From assembly GCA_964036315.1 (NCBI GenBank), contig OZ038479.1, positions 60,865,893-60,929,892 on the forward strand: a stretch of DNA of 64,000 bases, read 5' to 3'. This DNA is from Acanthosepion esculentum (Eukaryota > Mollusca > Cephalopoda > Sepiida > Sepiidae). Position numbers and translations under genes: made by a program. Below, one piece after another: positions 35,521-47,114 of this stretch. Under the pieces are notes generated by a model that did no database searches, had not been told where the DNA came from, and saw only the letters and a program-made list of their open reading frames with translations. Each line of letters starts with the position of its first letter. Position 1 is the first letter of the stretch.

Positions 35521-35795
35521 TTGGAGAAAAGAGACATGTTTGGACTATTTGTCCATATTGAAATTTTATGTCATGAGCTTTTTTAGGTTCCCTGTGAATT
35601 TGTGGTATTATGGTATAATGTAGTATTGAATGGTGAGGGGTGAGTATTTATGGTGAATGAGAAAATTGTAATGAATGAATGGGTTGTGAGTTAGATTAGC
35701 TAGATCTGGGATAGAAAATGTCGACCAGCCTTTCCCCATTGGCCTTGTGCCACAATTGTTTTTATTAAAACAATAAACACATATTTAAGTTAGAG
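34815..35795 (+). mobile_element. 5'-truncated copy of the nested LINE family (3' end)
   Basis: This plus-strand segment aligns block by block with the reverse complement of 60,060-61,000. Shared blocks include gtgaaacgaatggtg, atcagctcaagatgaagat, cagcgaaaggtgggt, gttaatgtgagtaa, gtcgagattcccaa, ctccccagttt, ggattagctag-like text and ggccttgtgcca near the tail. It covers the last codons of ORF2 (after the zinc-binding region) and the 3' UTR. It ends near 35,790 with a short aataaa-containing tail rather than a long poly(A). A (TA)n run has grown inside it at 35487-35517. Frames of 104 and 106 codons inside are not genes. Confidence 0.85.
35487..35517. repeat. (AT)n microsatellite
   Basis: About 15 dinucleotides, lying inside the LINE 3' UTR copy. 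It is absent from the other copy, so it arose after insertion. Confidence 0.95.
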
Positions 35796-35799
35796 AAGA

Positions 35800-37790
35800 G
35801 TTTCGTTCTTTTTTTCCATTTGGCATTGTTAAAAAAAACTTATATTCCAGCATTATGACTTAGCCATTCACACTGCCAATAAGGAATGATTTGAAAGTAA
35901 GAACATCATGGTTATAGACTGAACTGCACCATATTGCAATCCCATTGAGGTTTTGTATTCTTTCAAGACGTAATTCTAAACAAGAAATATAGTTTGAAAA
36001 GAACAACAGCTTAACGATTCCTATAAAGCGTTGCTAGAATGAAATTCTCTGTGAACCTTTTAGAAAATATTGTTTTCAGTGCAAAAGAGTGTTTAGGTTT
36101 TACACTCAAAAAGAAAGCCTTATATTTATTAAATACTGTTCATTTCATCTTTAATTATGGTGAGATTTGAAGAAGCATATTTAACGGAAACTCAAATGAA
36201 TGTTGTAAAATATCAAGGGTTTGTTAAATCTTAGGAGAAAATCATTTCGAAGTAATTGCTATTAAGTCTTTTACATGCTTGAAATCAAACATGTTTCTGC
36301 TTTTACTTTTGTTTGCGTCTTCACAGTTCTGTATATTTTCAAGTATCAGTTCTTCCTTTATATTCTTATTTTCAGATGTTAATTTAAAAATTGCGCTTTC
36401 GGAATACATTAAATACCCATTTTCCAAGTGTTTAAATATCCCTCCCCACTCTGCACTCACTGTGGTTATATTTCCAGATTTTTAAAGTTTCGACGTATTG
36501 TCTTTCAGATGAAAATTTTCCGAGCATTGGGCATTACAGCATCTTCAGCGGTTTCAATGTTTCCATATATTCGTTGAGATGAAAAGCGTCCGCCATTTAA
36601 AGTCATTTATCCCTCAATACAAATTGTTTTCTGTCATCAGTTAACTGCGTGTTTCAGCAATTAAGTGTCACTTGTCACTGAATTCATTATTAAATCAGTG
36701 TATGAGATGTGCTGAAAACTTCTCGGCCTGACCCACTTCTAAAAACTCAAAATCTGACTAAATGACATCAGAATTTGGTTCAACTTTTTCAGTATCCCCT
36801 TCGGATTGTTAAATATGGCAATAGTTTGAGATCGGAGGATATTTCACAGAACATCGAAATCAGCGAAATATCGTAATGACCAATCGCCACTAGCGAAAGT
36901 TTTCATCTAAAAATGACCACATTTATAAGAACAAAATGTTCATATATTTGAATGACTCTCTTTAAGTCTGTGGAAGTGTCTGAGTAAAAACTATACAGGA
37001 AACGGTGTATGACGCATAAGTGGCTTCTTGTAAGAACAAAGGAATGTAAACATTTTCTTTAGAACAAAACAAGTTTTCCAACAACGCTTTTATAAAAAAA
37101 AAACATTATTTTTTCAAAAAGCAGAAAGAGTTGAAAGGTAATAAATATGAAAAAATAACCTTAAAAAGAAGATTTTGTGTTGACAATACGAAATAATTTT
37201 ATGCACTTTATAAATAAAATCAAAATGTTGAATTTACTTTCATTTCTCTAATGATATTTATTCATTTATTTGCCGTCTATGCACATGCATGAGATTAACA
37301 AAAATAAGCAAATATAAGAAAGAAAATCAAGGGAATGCGGCTTGAAGTAAAAGAAAAATGAGAAAACCGATTTTATTTTTCACACATTGTTGTAAAAAGA
37401 GTTTGAGAGGAAGGGAAACAAGGCTGAGTCCATATAGCTTGAGTGAAGCTTTATTCCACTAGAAATCTACTCCGGTAGCGAACCGTAAGAAGAAAATGGC
37501 CGACTACCTCGTAAAGAGAGAAAGACGAAAACGGGGAAATCAATCAGTCCTGGAAAGTCAGGGAAAGATTAGAGAGTCCATTTATTTTCACCACACACAT
37601 TTTCATTTATTGTAAGAAAATCAAAATACACTTTGCAATTTCCAAATGTTAATCCTATACAAATTCTCTCCATATACATATATTAATACGCATGAGTGAT
37701 GTGTTTTCTACACGCCCAGTGGTAAGATTTAAATATGAAGTAAAAATAAGAATGTCATAAAAACGATATTTTCTCCTGTACTCTGTCAGC
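35800..37790. other. AT-rich sequence, no gene recognised
   Basis: No gene recognised. The segment gtgctgaaaacttctcggcct at 36709 resembles a Tc1/mariner end, but I found no partner. Confidence 0.4.
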
Positions 37791-37797
37791 CTTTCTA

Positions 37798-38108
37798 CAG
37801 GGTTGTCCGAAAGTCTTGTCACCCTTTACCAAAAGGTTTCGAGAACAATTGAAGAACAGGTAATACAGTAATGCAAAGCACATGTTCTGGATTCAGTTTA
37901 TTCACTTTCATTGATACTGTCATACATCGAGAAGGTCAGTATGAATACTATCATTTTCGTGGCACAAAATCATGCGGCGCCATGTCCTATGTGATAATTT
38001 TACGAAGCTGTATCGTTCATGTGAAACTTTCTCATTGATAATACCCCACAGATTGTTGTAATAGAAAATTATATTATGTAGGGGTGGCAATACTTTCGGA
38101 CCACCTTG
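37798..38108. mobile_element. 311-bp mariner/Tc1-type MITE
   Basis: TA dinucleotides flank it (37796-37797 and 38109-38110). The left end cagggttgtccgaaagtctt and the right end read inward, caaggtggtccgaaagtatt, form inverted repeats of about 28 bp with a shared gtccgaaagt core, followed by gtcaccc / gccaccc. The interior has no transposase frame. TA duplication plus CA-GG-T-GTCCGAAAGT termini point to Tc1/mariner. Confidence 0.8.
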
Positions 38109-38111
38109 TAT

Positions 38112-40440
38112 ATTGACATATTAAATTCTGTGAATTGTTTTTCTCTACACACACATTGTATTAAGACAACCAAATTTACGTTGACGCTGCAAAAGGGTAA
38201 TGTGAAAATGTATAACAACTGGATCACTTATCTTAATCTCAGGATGGATGGCCTAAGAAGTTTACATTACTTGCTTTATATCAGTCTATACAGAATTGCG
38301 ATACAGAGTTGCCAAAATTGGCAGTACATTGAACCTCAAGAAGGAGATAGTTAATTTTCCTAAAACCGCTAACGATTGATTGTAGCCTAAACGGACGTGC
38401 ATTTTGCAATTCTATTTTCTTTATTTTCAACGATTGTCATAATGATCCCCATGAATATATTTGATTATTATTTGTGTGAACGAAAAGATCGATTGTAGGC
38501 ATCATCAAATTTTCATTTTATATGATTATCTATTTTCACTAATGACACAACAAATTTTTACATTTACCATTGTTATTTGACTAAAATCCTTGGAATATAT
38601 CTGTAATAATGCTTGATGTAACTGAAGCCATGTTTAGATACTGTCTGCCTGACTCCTTTATTTTCATAACTTTGACCCTATCGTTTTACATATGACATCA
38701 TGTAAAAGTACATTATTCTCTAGTTAGACACGACAAATTTATTTACAGTATCAGACTTCGTTTTATTTCGGTGTTTATTCTTTACATTTCACGGATTTCT
38801 AGTTTTGTGACAACACTTAACGTATGAATAATTCGTGTGTGTTATACTTAGAATAATCATATCAACAATGAGTTTCAGAAGCAACACAGTTACTTCCAGT
38901 GGAAGTAGTTACAATTGATTCAAACAAAAATCTATAGTGTGTGTAGTTTTTACTTTTATATAAACAAATGTCATGTCATTATTTTAATTTCAGATGATAC
39001 ATTTCCGTTACACAATACAAGTGTTACGAGTCACAAATAGTGTCAAAAAGCGGAGGGGGCAGAATTATCGAATCAAGTACCATGAATCCGTGGACACGAT
39101 CAAATCTCTCCATTTTTCCCAACATAAAAATTTCAATGTATAACAAATGTATTGCTTTCCCGAAAAAACTGTTTTGTCTGCCATTTAGCACATTCACTTT
39201 TACCGTGAATATTTGCAATCAATATGCATCACACCAAAAGAAGCGTATCCTCTGCACCGTGCCACAAGAATCTAGAATCTAGAATTTTGCTTTAGTTATT
39301 TATAATAAACTCGCGGAATGGACACAGATGTGTGTCAGTGGCAATACGCAACATTGCGCAAAATGTATTCCTTCGTCATATAGCAGTACACGTGTTGAAT
39401 ATTGATTTTCTTTTGAAACAAAATAAGGATGTTAGAGAGAAAACAAATCAATTGAAATGTCACCAAGAAAGTTAAAACTTTTGTAGATTCATAGAATTGC
39501 GCGAATTCAAATGCTTAGATACATACTCCCCATGTCCATGTTACGTTTTATTTCCAGACCTTGCCAAACCTTTTTTAGAATACAGGTTTTTACTGAAGCT
39601 GTAATGCTAAATCGTTCCATACAGCTATAACACTATGATAGAGCATGTTATTATCATTTGATTTCCACCACCTTGAAGATAGAATGAGAGCAATACTTTC
39701 GCCTCTACTCTGCTTTCTCATTCTCGCATTACCATCGTTAGCTGTTTTTCTTTTACTTGTTTGTTTACACCCAGTTTTTAATATCTTAATCGCCATCATC
39801 CTTTCTCATAACCCTTCTATTTCAAGCAATATCATTTTCGTTTCTTCATATTTCCCCTCCATTTTTCATTTTTTTTTTCTTTCCATCTTTCGTTTTTCCC
39901 CTTTACCTCCATGTTCTTTTGTTTTTACATTTCCTTTTTTCTTCTTTTTCTTCACTTTCTTATTTTTCTTCGTTTTCCGTTTTCTTTTATTCTCTTCCAA
40001 TTTTGACAACCTTCTACGTTTTTCTCACTTCTCATCAATATATCTCGTCTGCTTTCAACTAAACTCACTATTATCTATATTTTCGATTACATTTTAACCG
40101 CTTTCTCTGCTTGCCACCTACACAACAAGTGTCGTCATTCATTGTTTTGTTTTTGTTCTTTCTGTGACTTCTTTCTTCTAACTGCATATCTTGCCAAAAT
40201 ATCCTTTTCCTTCTGAGTGGGCGGGATTGTAAAAAAGCTCATTGCAGAATCAAATTTTTATTGCTATTAATATACAACAAATAATAATAATATGTAACAA
40301 CTGACAGAGTAAAGTGAGTAAGGGAACCTTCTTAAAAAAATATAACTAAACAAACAAAAAATACGTGTGACTTGTAATATTTCGATGTATTTATCATATC
40401 CTCGTTGTAGGAATGATGGACAAAACCACTGATTTCAGGT
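38112..40440. other. AT-rich and pyrimidine-rich sequence
   Basis: No gene recognised. The 150-codon frame at 39645-40097 is almost all Phe, Leu, Ser and Ile because the plus strand is a long C/T tract (about 39,840-40,010). It has no domain and is not counted as a gene. Confidence 0.5.
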
Positions 40441-40469
40441 ATTTTTTTCTTTTTTAAGTATTTCACCCC

Positions 40470-40770
40470 AATCAAGGCGGGAGTGCCACTAGCACGCAAG
40501 GGGTTACAGAGAGTGGGAGCAAGAGTAAAGAAGCGTGATAGAGGAAAGGATGAAGAGGATGACTGGAGATGTCGATTGACATTGCATTTGAATAGTTGGA
40601 GAAGCAAGTAAGAGGAAGGGAGTTCCACAGGCAGGAAGTGCGAGACATTAAGCTATTGGAGTAGAAGAGACGACTACATTTAACCGTTTCGACAGTGAAA
40701 GGGTGTGACTGAAAGAAACTAACGATACAGTCACTATTTACCTGAGTCAGAGTTGGAAAATCGAGCATTA
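40470..40770 (-). pseudogene. CR1/jockey-like LINE 3' end
   Basis: The minus-strand frame 40472-40768 reads HPFTVETVKCSRLFYSNSLM, then SRTSCLWNSLPLTCFSNYSN, ending with TPCVLVALPP. This is the extreme C-terminus of ORF2 in CR1/jockey-like elements (FTV....R...NSF.PRT..LWNSLP...F...). It is the best-preserved example in the window of the block also present at 21.2 and 46.5-47.1 kb. The rest of the element is missing upstream, consistent with 5' truncation on insertion. Confidence 0.82.
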
Positions 40771-40774
40771 AAAC

Positions 40775-43700
40775 AACGAAAAGATGATTTTGCTCGGATG
40801 TGACATACTAAACACCTAAAAGAGAATGGCTATTTTTGGATTGTGATTGAAAATTAAGAGATTTGATGACAAGAATAACGAAGAGATTGAATGTGATTCT
40901 AATTGATAAACGAAACCAAAATTCTTTATTAAATTGTGATGCTTAGCTCACGGTACTGAACAGCGTTCAATCAAATAGCACAAACATTAAAATTTACTTC
41001 AATATAAAGGCACAGCTAACAGGAAAAGTTTGAAATAGCTTTATGTGGAAAGAGGAAATCATCTCTCCCTTCTTTGTGAAGGTTGTCTTCGTTTTGAAAT
41101 TGTTGCATGAATATTGACATTTATGACAAGTCTTAAAAAGCGAACAATAATGAAATCAGGTCATTTTCAAATATTTTATTTTATCTTCGAAATGAGGAAC
41201 GTGAAACATTAAGATAATTTCTACAGAAAGAAAATTTAAAACAACAAATACCTACGAAACTTAATTACCAAACGACATTCATCGTTAAGATTTGTAAAAT
41301 TATTATGAAGTTATTTTACAAACTCTGCTTCCTTTCTATTTTCACTTTGTCTTTCTTTACACTTGTATAGAAAACTGGTTACAACACATAGATACGAATA
41401 ACACTTCAATTATTATAAGTATATTATTATATTATAATAGCTCTCACTGTAATTACTACTATTACTACTGATACTACTAATAATAGGGATTAAATGAAAT
41501 GATGATCAAGCGAATCTTTTTCAATTTCCAGGAAAAACTGCTTCTCGTCGCCTATCCAGGTCCCAACAATGAAAGCAATATAATCTTGCATAACGGAAAC
41601 AAAAGCGGATCTGGACTCAGCTCGTGAGTTTCAATAAATATTTAATTTAAAAAACAACTTTGTGATCATTCAGTTAATAGAAACAATCATAAAATCCTAT
41701 TTATTTTTTATTACAAAATGTAACCCAATACAGGGCCCGAGAGTCACTCAAGGTAAAGGATTACAGTCGAAATGTTAATGACGAACGAGATGCCTGAGAT
41801 GAATGGAAGAGAACATGGTAGGAAGTGTAAATCATATGGATAGAGAGATTCGAACAGACTTGGAAGGATGGATAGAGAGATCAAGTTATACTTGGCTCGT
41901 ATAAGTAGAACAATCATGGTAGGAATGAAGATCATAATAATTGGATTATAAAGAAAACATTGCAATGGGCGTGTTAATATTGCTCGCAACAGACCGAAAA
42001 GAAAAAAGTAAAAATAGTAAAGATTATGTACAGGTTGCTCGATGTTGAGTAAGAAATAGAAGCCAAAAATGTTGTGCAAAATGTGACTATGACAACAGTA
42101 GCGCCAACAGCATTGTCATTAACCCTCGTAACTACAAATATAAAAATAGTCGGCTAGAGTAGAATCAACGACAGGTAGAAAAGAAAAAATAATTAATCTG
42201 GTTGAAATCAACAGAAATAGTTACTTACCTATATAACTTATCACTTTTAAATTCCCTTTATTTCTTCTTTCTTCGTCGTCTTCGTTCTTTAAATCTTTAT
42301 TTCACTTTTTTTTCTGATTCTTAAATCCCATTCCATCTCTTTTTCATCCCGTTACTATTCCGATCTTGAATGTCGATCTTCTACTTCACCGCTCTTCAGT
42401 CGACATTATTTTCTGTTTGCTCCTCTTTGATTGAAAAGACTAATTCTTTCTTTCCCCCCTCGTTCTACTTTTCTGCTTCTTCATATTCTAAATAACCTAT
42501 TCTTGAATTGATGAGGACAGAACAGTCCTATCTTGGAACATTTGAAGCATGTTTCTGTCTATCTAGATTTTCTGGCATTTTCTATCATCCCAATCAGTCT
42601 CCTACGCATTCAATGTCCTGTACATTCTCCATCGCAGAGAGCCATTAAACAAAAAACCGATACATTTCTGCATTTTAAAAATATTTAACTTTTTGACTCT
42701 TCTCCAAATTCACAGAACTTATTGGGAAGAGAACTTTTACTAGTTCTTTCGAATCTGAATAAAAACAATAATGTATTATTAACAAAAATTAAAAAAATGA
42801 ACTATTTTGATATCAGGATAAACGTTCGATCTGCGTAACAAATTCATTCTGACTAGAAAAGTATTTCAGCGTGAGAAATAATGTCAACAAATTGAGTGAA
42901 ATTTTAGAAGTCATAAAATGTAGTTCACTTTCTCATTAATGCTCTTGAGAAAAGCATGAATCTGCCTCTTCTTCGCCTGGCAATAGCTATACATTAATTA
43001 GCAAGATAGATTGGACTCTCTAGCACTGAGTGGCAGCCAGTCTAGTAGAAGAACTGGCCTGAATTCAAAACCGGAGGGAAAGCAACAGGAAATTACTTCA
43101 CTGTCTTCCCCAGAAAATCATGAAAATTCACAGATGATCAAAGACTTTGAATTTGTGTAGAGCCATAATCTGCTACGTCCCGAGGAGACATGATATTTTA
43201 AAAAATTGTCTTTTATATTACTTAATATACATGTCCGACCTTGAATGACATTTAAAAGTGTCTTGTTATACAGGGATGATACAGTCAGCCTCACATTTTC
43301 TCTCTTATTTATTCTCCTAAACTCATTCTTGTAGTGGTCACGGTGGTAAGAGAATTAACTGACACTCAACATTCAGACGAGTGATCAGTCACTCGTCTTT
43401 CGCGTCGATTACCGTTTTAGGTAATTGTCTACGCTATATTCACTGTCTAGGCTATCAGGAGCTCGTTTGTTGGTTTATCTTAGCTGGCCTTGACCTTAGT
43501 TTCAAATATTGATACAATGTCAGCAGAGCATCAATTTTATAGCAAGGTTGAATATTCCAGATTTTCTCACAAATGAGATTCTCTGCTGCTATACATCGTC
43601 AATGCTCGATCAGGAGCATTTCTGCGCAATGATGATGCGATAAGATAGGAATTTACAGAAATAAATATCAATAAATGCTATGAAATAAGAAATAAATTAA

Positions 43701-46055
43701 ATAATAAGAGTAATAAAATAAATGAATTAGATTGTGTTCAACAAACCATATACTAAAAGACTGCTGTCTCCTCCAAGCTCTAAAAATGACACTCATATCA
43801 ACTGATATTAAGTTACGAAAAGTTAGACATTCTGAGTTTTTTAAGATGTATAGAGATAGAATTTAAAAAAAAAATAATCAGAAAATGGCCTAGTTCTTCC
43901 TAACCTTTGAGTGTCCCAGACACATTGTAAATGTCACTTGTTTATTATCGTTATTTCCATCATCATCATCATTGGTGTTGCTATGGATGCTGTCATCATT
44001 ATTGTAGTCGCATATACAATTGACAGTTGTCAACTATTCATCATCCTTCTTCATCACTAAGAACTTGAATGTAGTTTTCTAGAAAATAATAATTGCCTGA
44101 GATGGCACCGACTCAATAAAACAATGACTATCTTAGTGAATACAGTAGAAAAGATGCAAAGAATAAAACATACTAATTTTGTTCATCATGTCAATAAACT
44201 GTAAACTGAGACTTAACAATATAAGTACTTCTTAGTTGCCTGTTACCTCCATTTATTAATCGAAGTTTGCTGTGCAAATTTTTAAAAAAGTTACAAAAAA
44301 ATCACAATTCGAATTGTGTCAAATACCGAATGCCAACTCAGGCATTCTTTATTTACCTCTGTGTATGAGGTCCCATCTTATTAAATTACAAAAACAGCGA
44401 TTTTTTTAAAAACAACCATTTCAATGTTTTAACATTTAACTTCACTCAGTAAAGAGCGTCACTTTTGAATTCTAAACATTGGCCAAATATTCCGAATTTG
44501 TAAAAGTTTTCTTGCAGACCGTATTTATCAATAGTTTCTCTTATTTTAAGTCCCTTACTGCTATTAATTTGGTAATGTTAAATTGGTAAGGATTCACTTT
44601 ATGGAATAGTTATACAACTTAAATTCTTTTATTAAAAAGTGTATTATAATATTACTTAAGCAACGTTCTGCAAAACCTTATTTCAGATTAAATGGATTCA
44701 GTAATTTTACAACAAACGCCTCAAAAATGCCTGACTCATACCAAATTGAAGAATTTGAGTAGATGTGAATAAACAGCTTCTTACCAAGTAGTAAGGTAGA
44801 ATACAAAAAGAGCAAGCCAGAAAGATGGACGAAGTTTTCATAACCAAATAAGTTTCTTTAATGCGGTCAGATATCTTTGAAAATTATGAGAAGACATAAT
44901 GGAATTTCATAATCAATTGATTCTATACGAAAACAAATGTTTTACAATAACTTATTTTTTGTGCAAAATAAAATAAATTTATTTTTCCTGTGAAGGAATG
45001 AAAGAAAAGAGAGGGTCCACTCTCTTTTCCCGAATGTTAAAAAGGCGCAAACAAAAAACTCTCAACTATATGTGAAATTTAAAAGAACATTTATTACAAA
45101 ACATTAAAACAATAAAACAAATAAATATTTTACAAAATGGGCTTGTACAAAAATTTCCTTTTGTGCGCCTTATTTTAAAAAATAAAGCGGAATAACATGT
45201 CAAGAAATATACACATGATTTAAAAGATTTCAAAACAATCTTCAAAAAAGTGAAAAGATTTTGAAAAGGAAATACAAATTTTGGATGAGGTAGAAAATAC
45301 TTTTTGAAAAAAGAGAAATAGAAAAATCAAAAAAAAAATCACAGGACTAAAGGAGCTTAGGCAATTTCGAACTACCGATATCACAGGGACATTTTATAAA
45401 TTTTCCTTTATAGAACACAGTATCTTTCTGAGTATACTTCTCAGAAGGCAACCAAAAATTGATTTCTCTTCTGAGTCCTTCTGCCTTTTGGATGAAAATT
45501 TTTGTGTCTGTTCGTTTTGGTTAAAATATTTAGTTCTTGTTATAAATTTGATCTCCTTTGAAATGTGAAACCTTCTTCCGCAGCCAGCCGGCCCCGTTCC
45601 TTTGTGTGACTTATCACTTCCTTCTGCCTTGAAATTTGATTACATTCTGATGCTTATCTGTTGGCCTTTCTCTTTATATAAGAAATGTAGGGGTTCCAAA
45701 CAAACTTGAACTCCAAATTTTTGATTGGATAGTAAATAGTAATCGTACATAATTTTTGAAATTGAAACAATCCACCTTGACTGAAACATTTTTGGTGGTT
45801 TTTCACAGCGAATTTTAAATATAGCAAGTTTTACAAACAAATGTCTTGCTTTATAATACACTTTTCTAAAATGTACGTGTATAAAACAAATCTAGACGAT
45901 TATAATATTTATTTGTTTATTTAAACTTTTTAATTAATTTTTATTTTGTACCGGTAGTAAAACAATAGTGTGGGATTACCCCAACTTGTGTACCGGGGAA
46001 CTTTTTACCTAATGCGTGCTCAGTGGCGTTGTCAGTATAAAAACAAAAGGCACAA
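40775..46055. other. Long AT-rich stretch, no gene recognised
   Basis: These 5.3 kb show no recognisable gene. A segment at 41735-41830 (agagtcactcaaggtaaagg and following) weakly resembles the 3' tails of the LINE pieces at 21.2 and 40.5 kb. The region at 43015-43090 has a faint tRNA-like pattern (gcactgagtggcagccagt ... gaattcaaaaccgg). A C/T-rich tract covers 42240-42480. The 111-codon minus-strand frame at 41744-42079 has no domain. Confidence 0.4.
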
Positions 46056-46060
46056 ACACT

Positions 46061-46118
46061 GTTTCTTTTCTTTTTTTCTTTTTTTCTTTCTTTTTTCTTT
46101 TTTTCTTTCTTTTTTTCC
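46061..46118. repeat. Imperfect (TTTTTC)n tract
   Basis: T/C low-complexity run. It creates poly-Phe and poly-Lys shadow frames. Confidence 0.9.
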
Positions 46119-46446
46119 ACACTTCACCCACAATATGGCATTGTGATGTATCCCATTTTTCCTCGGAGAATGGGCTTCTTATTCCTCGAACCAAGTGTCG
46201 GATTGCATACGATACAATACAGTCAGTACGCTATTTCCTGTGCAGAAAATCTCATGCGACCACAATAATATCTCTACAACAACCTATCACATACATACAC
46301 ACATACATACACTCATATTTCCAACGAAAGAAAATATCCTTCAATAAACGAATTAACCCCGTTACAAACTGAAATGTGAAAATGGCAGCCGATGTCCAAA
46401 ACAACCTCCAGTCCATAGTTAACTGGGGCAAAAGATAGCTTGTTAA

Positions 46447-46507
46447 TTTTAACGCCTCCAAATCACCTGACAGGTGATTTTAACGCCTCCATTAATCACC
46501 TGACAGG
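46447..46507. repeat. Two-copy tandem duplication, about 30 bp
   Basis: The block ttttaacgcctcca..atcacctgacagg is repeated with one small indel, immediately before the LINE fragment. Confidence 0.92.
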
Positions 46508-46514
46508 ACCCTTG

Positions 46515-47110
46515 CTGCCTTCCAGGATAGTGGCTCGATGCGCTTTCTTGGGTTCACATTCTTTTCTGGTATAAGGTGAAAAGACTATATTGAATCCATT
46601 GCTAGGTTAGCTGCTAAGAAAATCTGTTCACTACGTCGGGCGAGACAATTTTTCTCTCCAGAATCTATCTTACATATCTATGTCTATCATTCTTTCATGC
46701 TTAGAATATTGCTGTCGAGTATGATCCGGTGCCTCTGCTATTTACCTTGAGCTCCTTGATAAGATCCAAAGAATCTGCAATATTATCGGTCCTGATCTGG
46801 TGACATTCAGTCACTTTCCCACCGCCATAAGGTTTCCCCTCTTTGTCTTTTCTATAAATACTTTCATGGTAATTGTTTGAATGAGTTCTTCGCTATGGTA
46901 CCTAGAGTTTTTTTTTTTTAATTTAAGTGCAGCACTAGACTGTTTTCGCGATCTCATCAATTTGTAGTTCAGCTGGCTAAATGTAGCCGTAAATTCTATG
47001 CTAACAGTTTTTTCTCTCGCACTTCTCGCTTTTGGAACTCCCTTCCGGCTCCATGCTTTCCAGCCAACTTGACTTCCTTTTATTATCCTGTTCACATATT
47101 GTTTGTATTA
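46515..47110 (+). pseudogene. CR1/jockey-like LINE ORF2 C-terminal region
   Basis: Across shifting plus-strand frames the order of blocks is that of the C-terminal half of a non-LTR RT. These are SLGFTFFSGI (family LGL-F-SD--W), SIARLAAKKICSLRRARQFF (family A--A--KLGFL-RA---F), then ILHIYVYHSF (Y--LI-P), then LDKIQRICNIIGPDL (LD--QRR-V-LIG-P-L). Around 46930-47080 are LSAALDCFRDLIN- and FSWLNVAVNSMLTVF-like pieces. The last part (gttttttctctcgcacttct) matches NSF--R---WNSLP. Frameshifts and stops are many. The minus-strand 94-codon frame at 46811-47095 is a shadow. Confidence 0.7.
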
Positions 47111-47114
47111 TTCT

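Noticed and set aside
35135..35561. Frames of 104 and 106 codons on opposite strands
   Set aside because: They lie within the LINE 3' UTR copy and a (TA)n run. Not coding.
36700..36800. Tc1/mariner-like end (gtgctgaaaacttctcggcct)
   Set aside because: No inverted partner or TA-flanked second end was found nearby.
39645..40097. 150-codon plus-strand open frame
   Set aside because: It is a by-product of a long C/T tract. The product is nearly all Phe, Leu, Ser and Ile with no domain, and it lacks start context or splice support.
43015..43090. Possible tRNA-derived SINE head
   Set aside because: The gcactgagtggcagcc and gaattcaaaaccgg pair is at plausible spacing, but no second copy or tail was seen. 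Too weak to list as a feature.
46009..46372. 118-codon plus-strand frame and Lys-rich minus-strand frame
   Set aside because: Both arise from a T/C simple-repeat tract.
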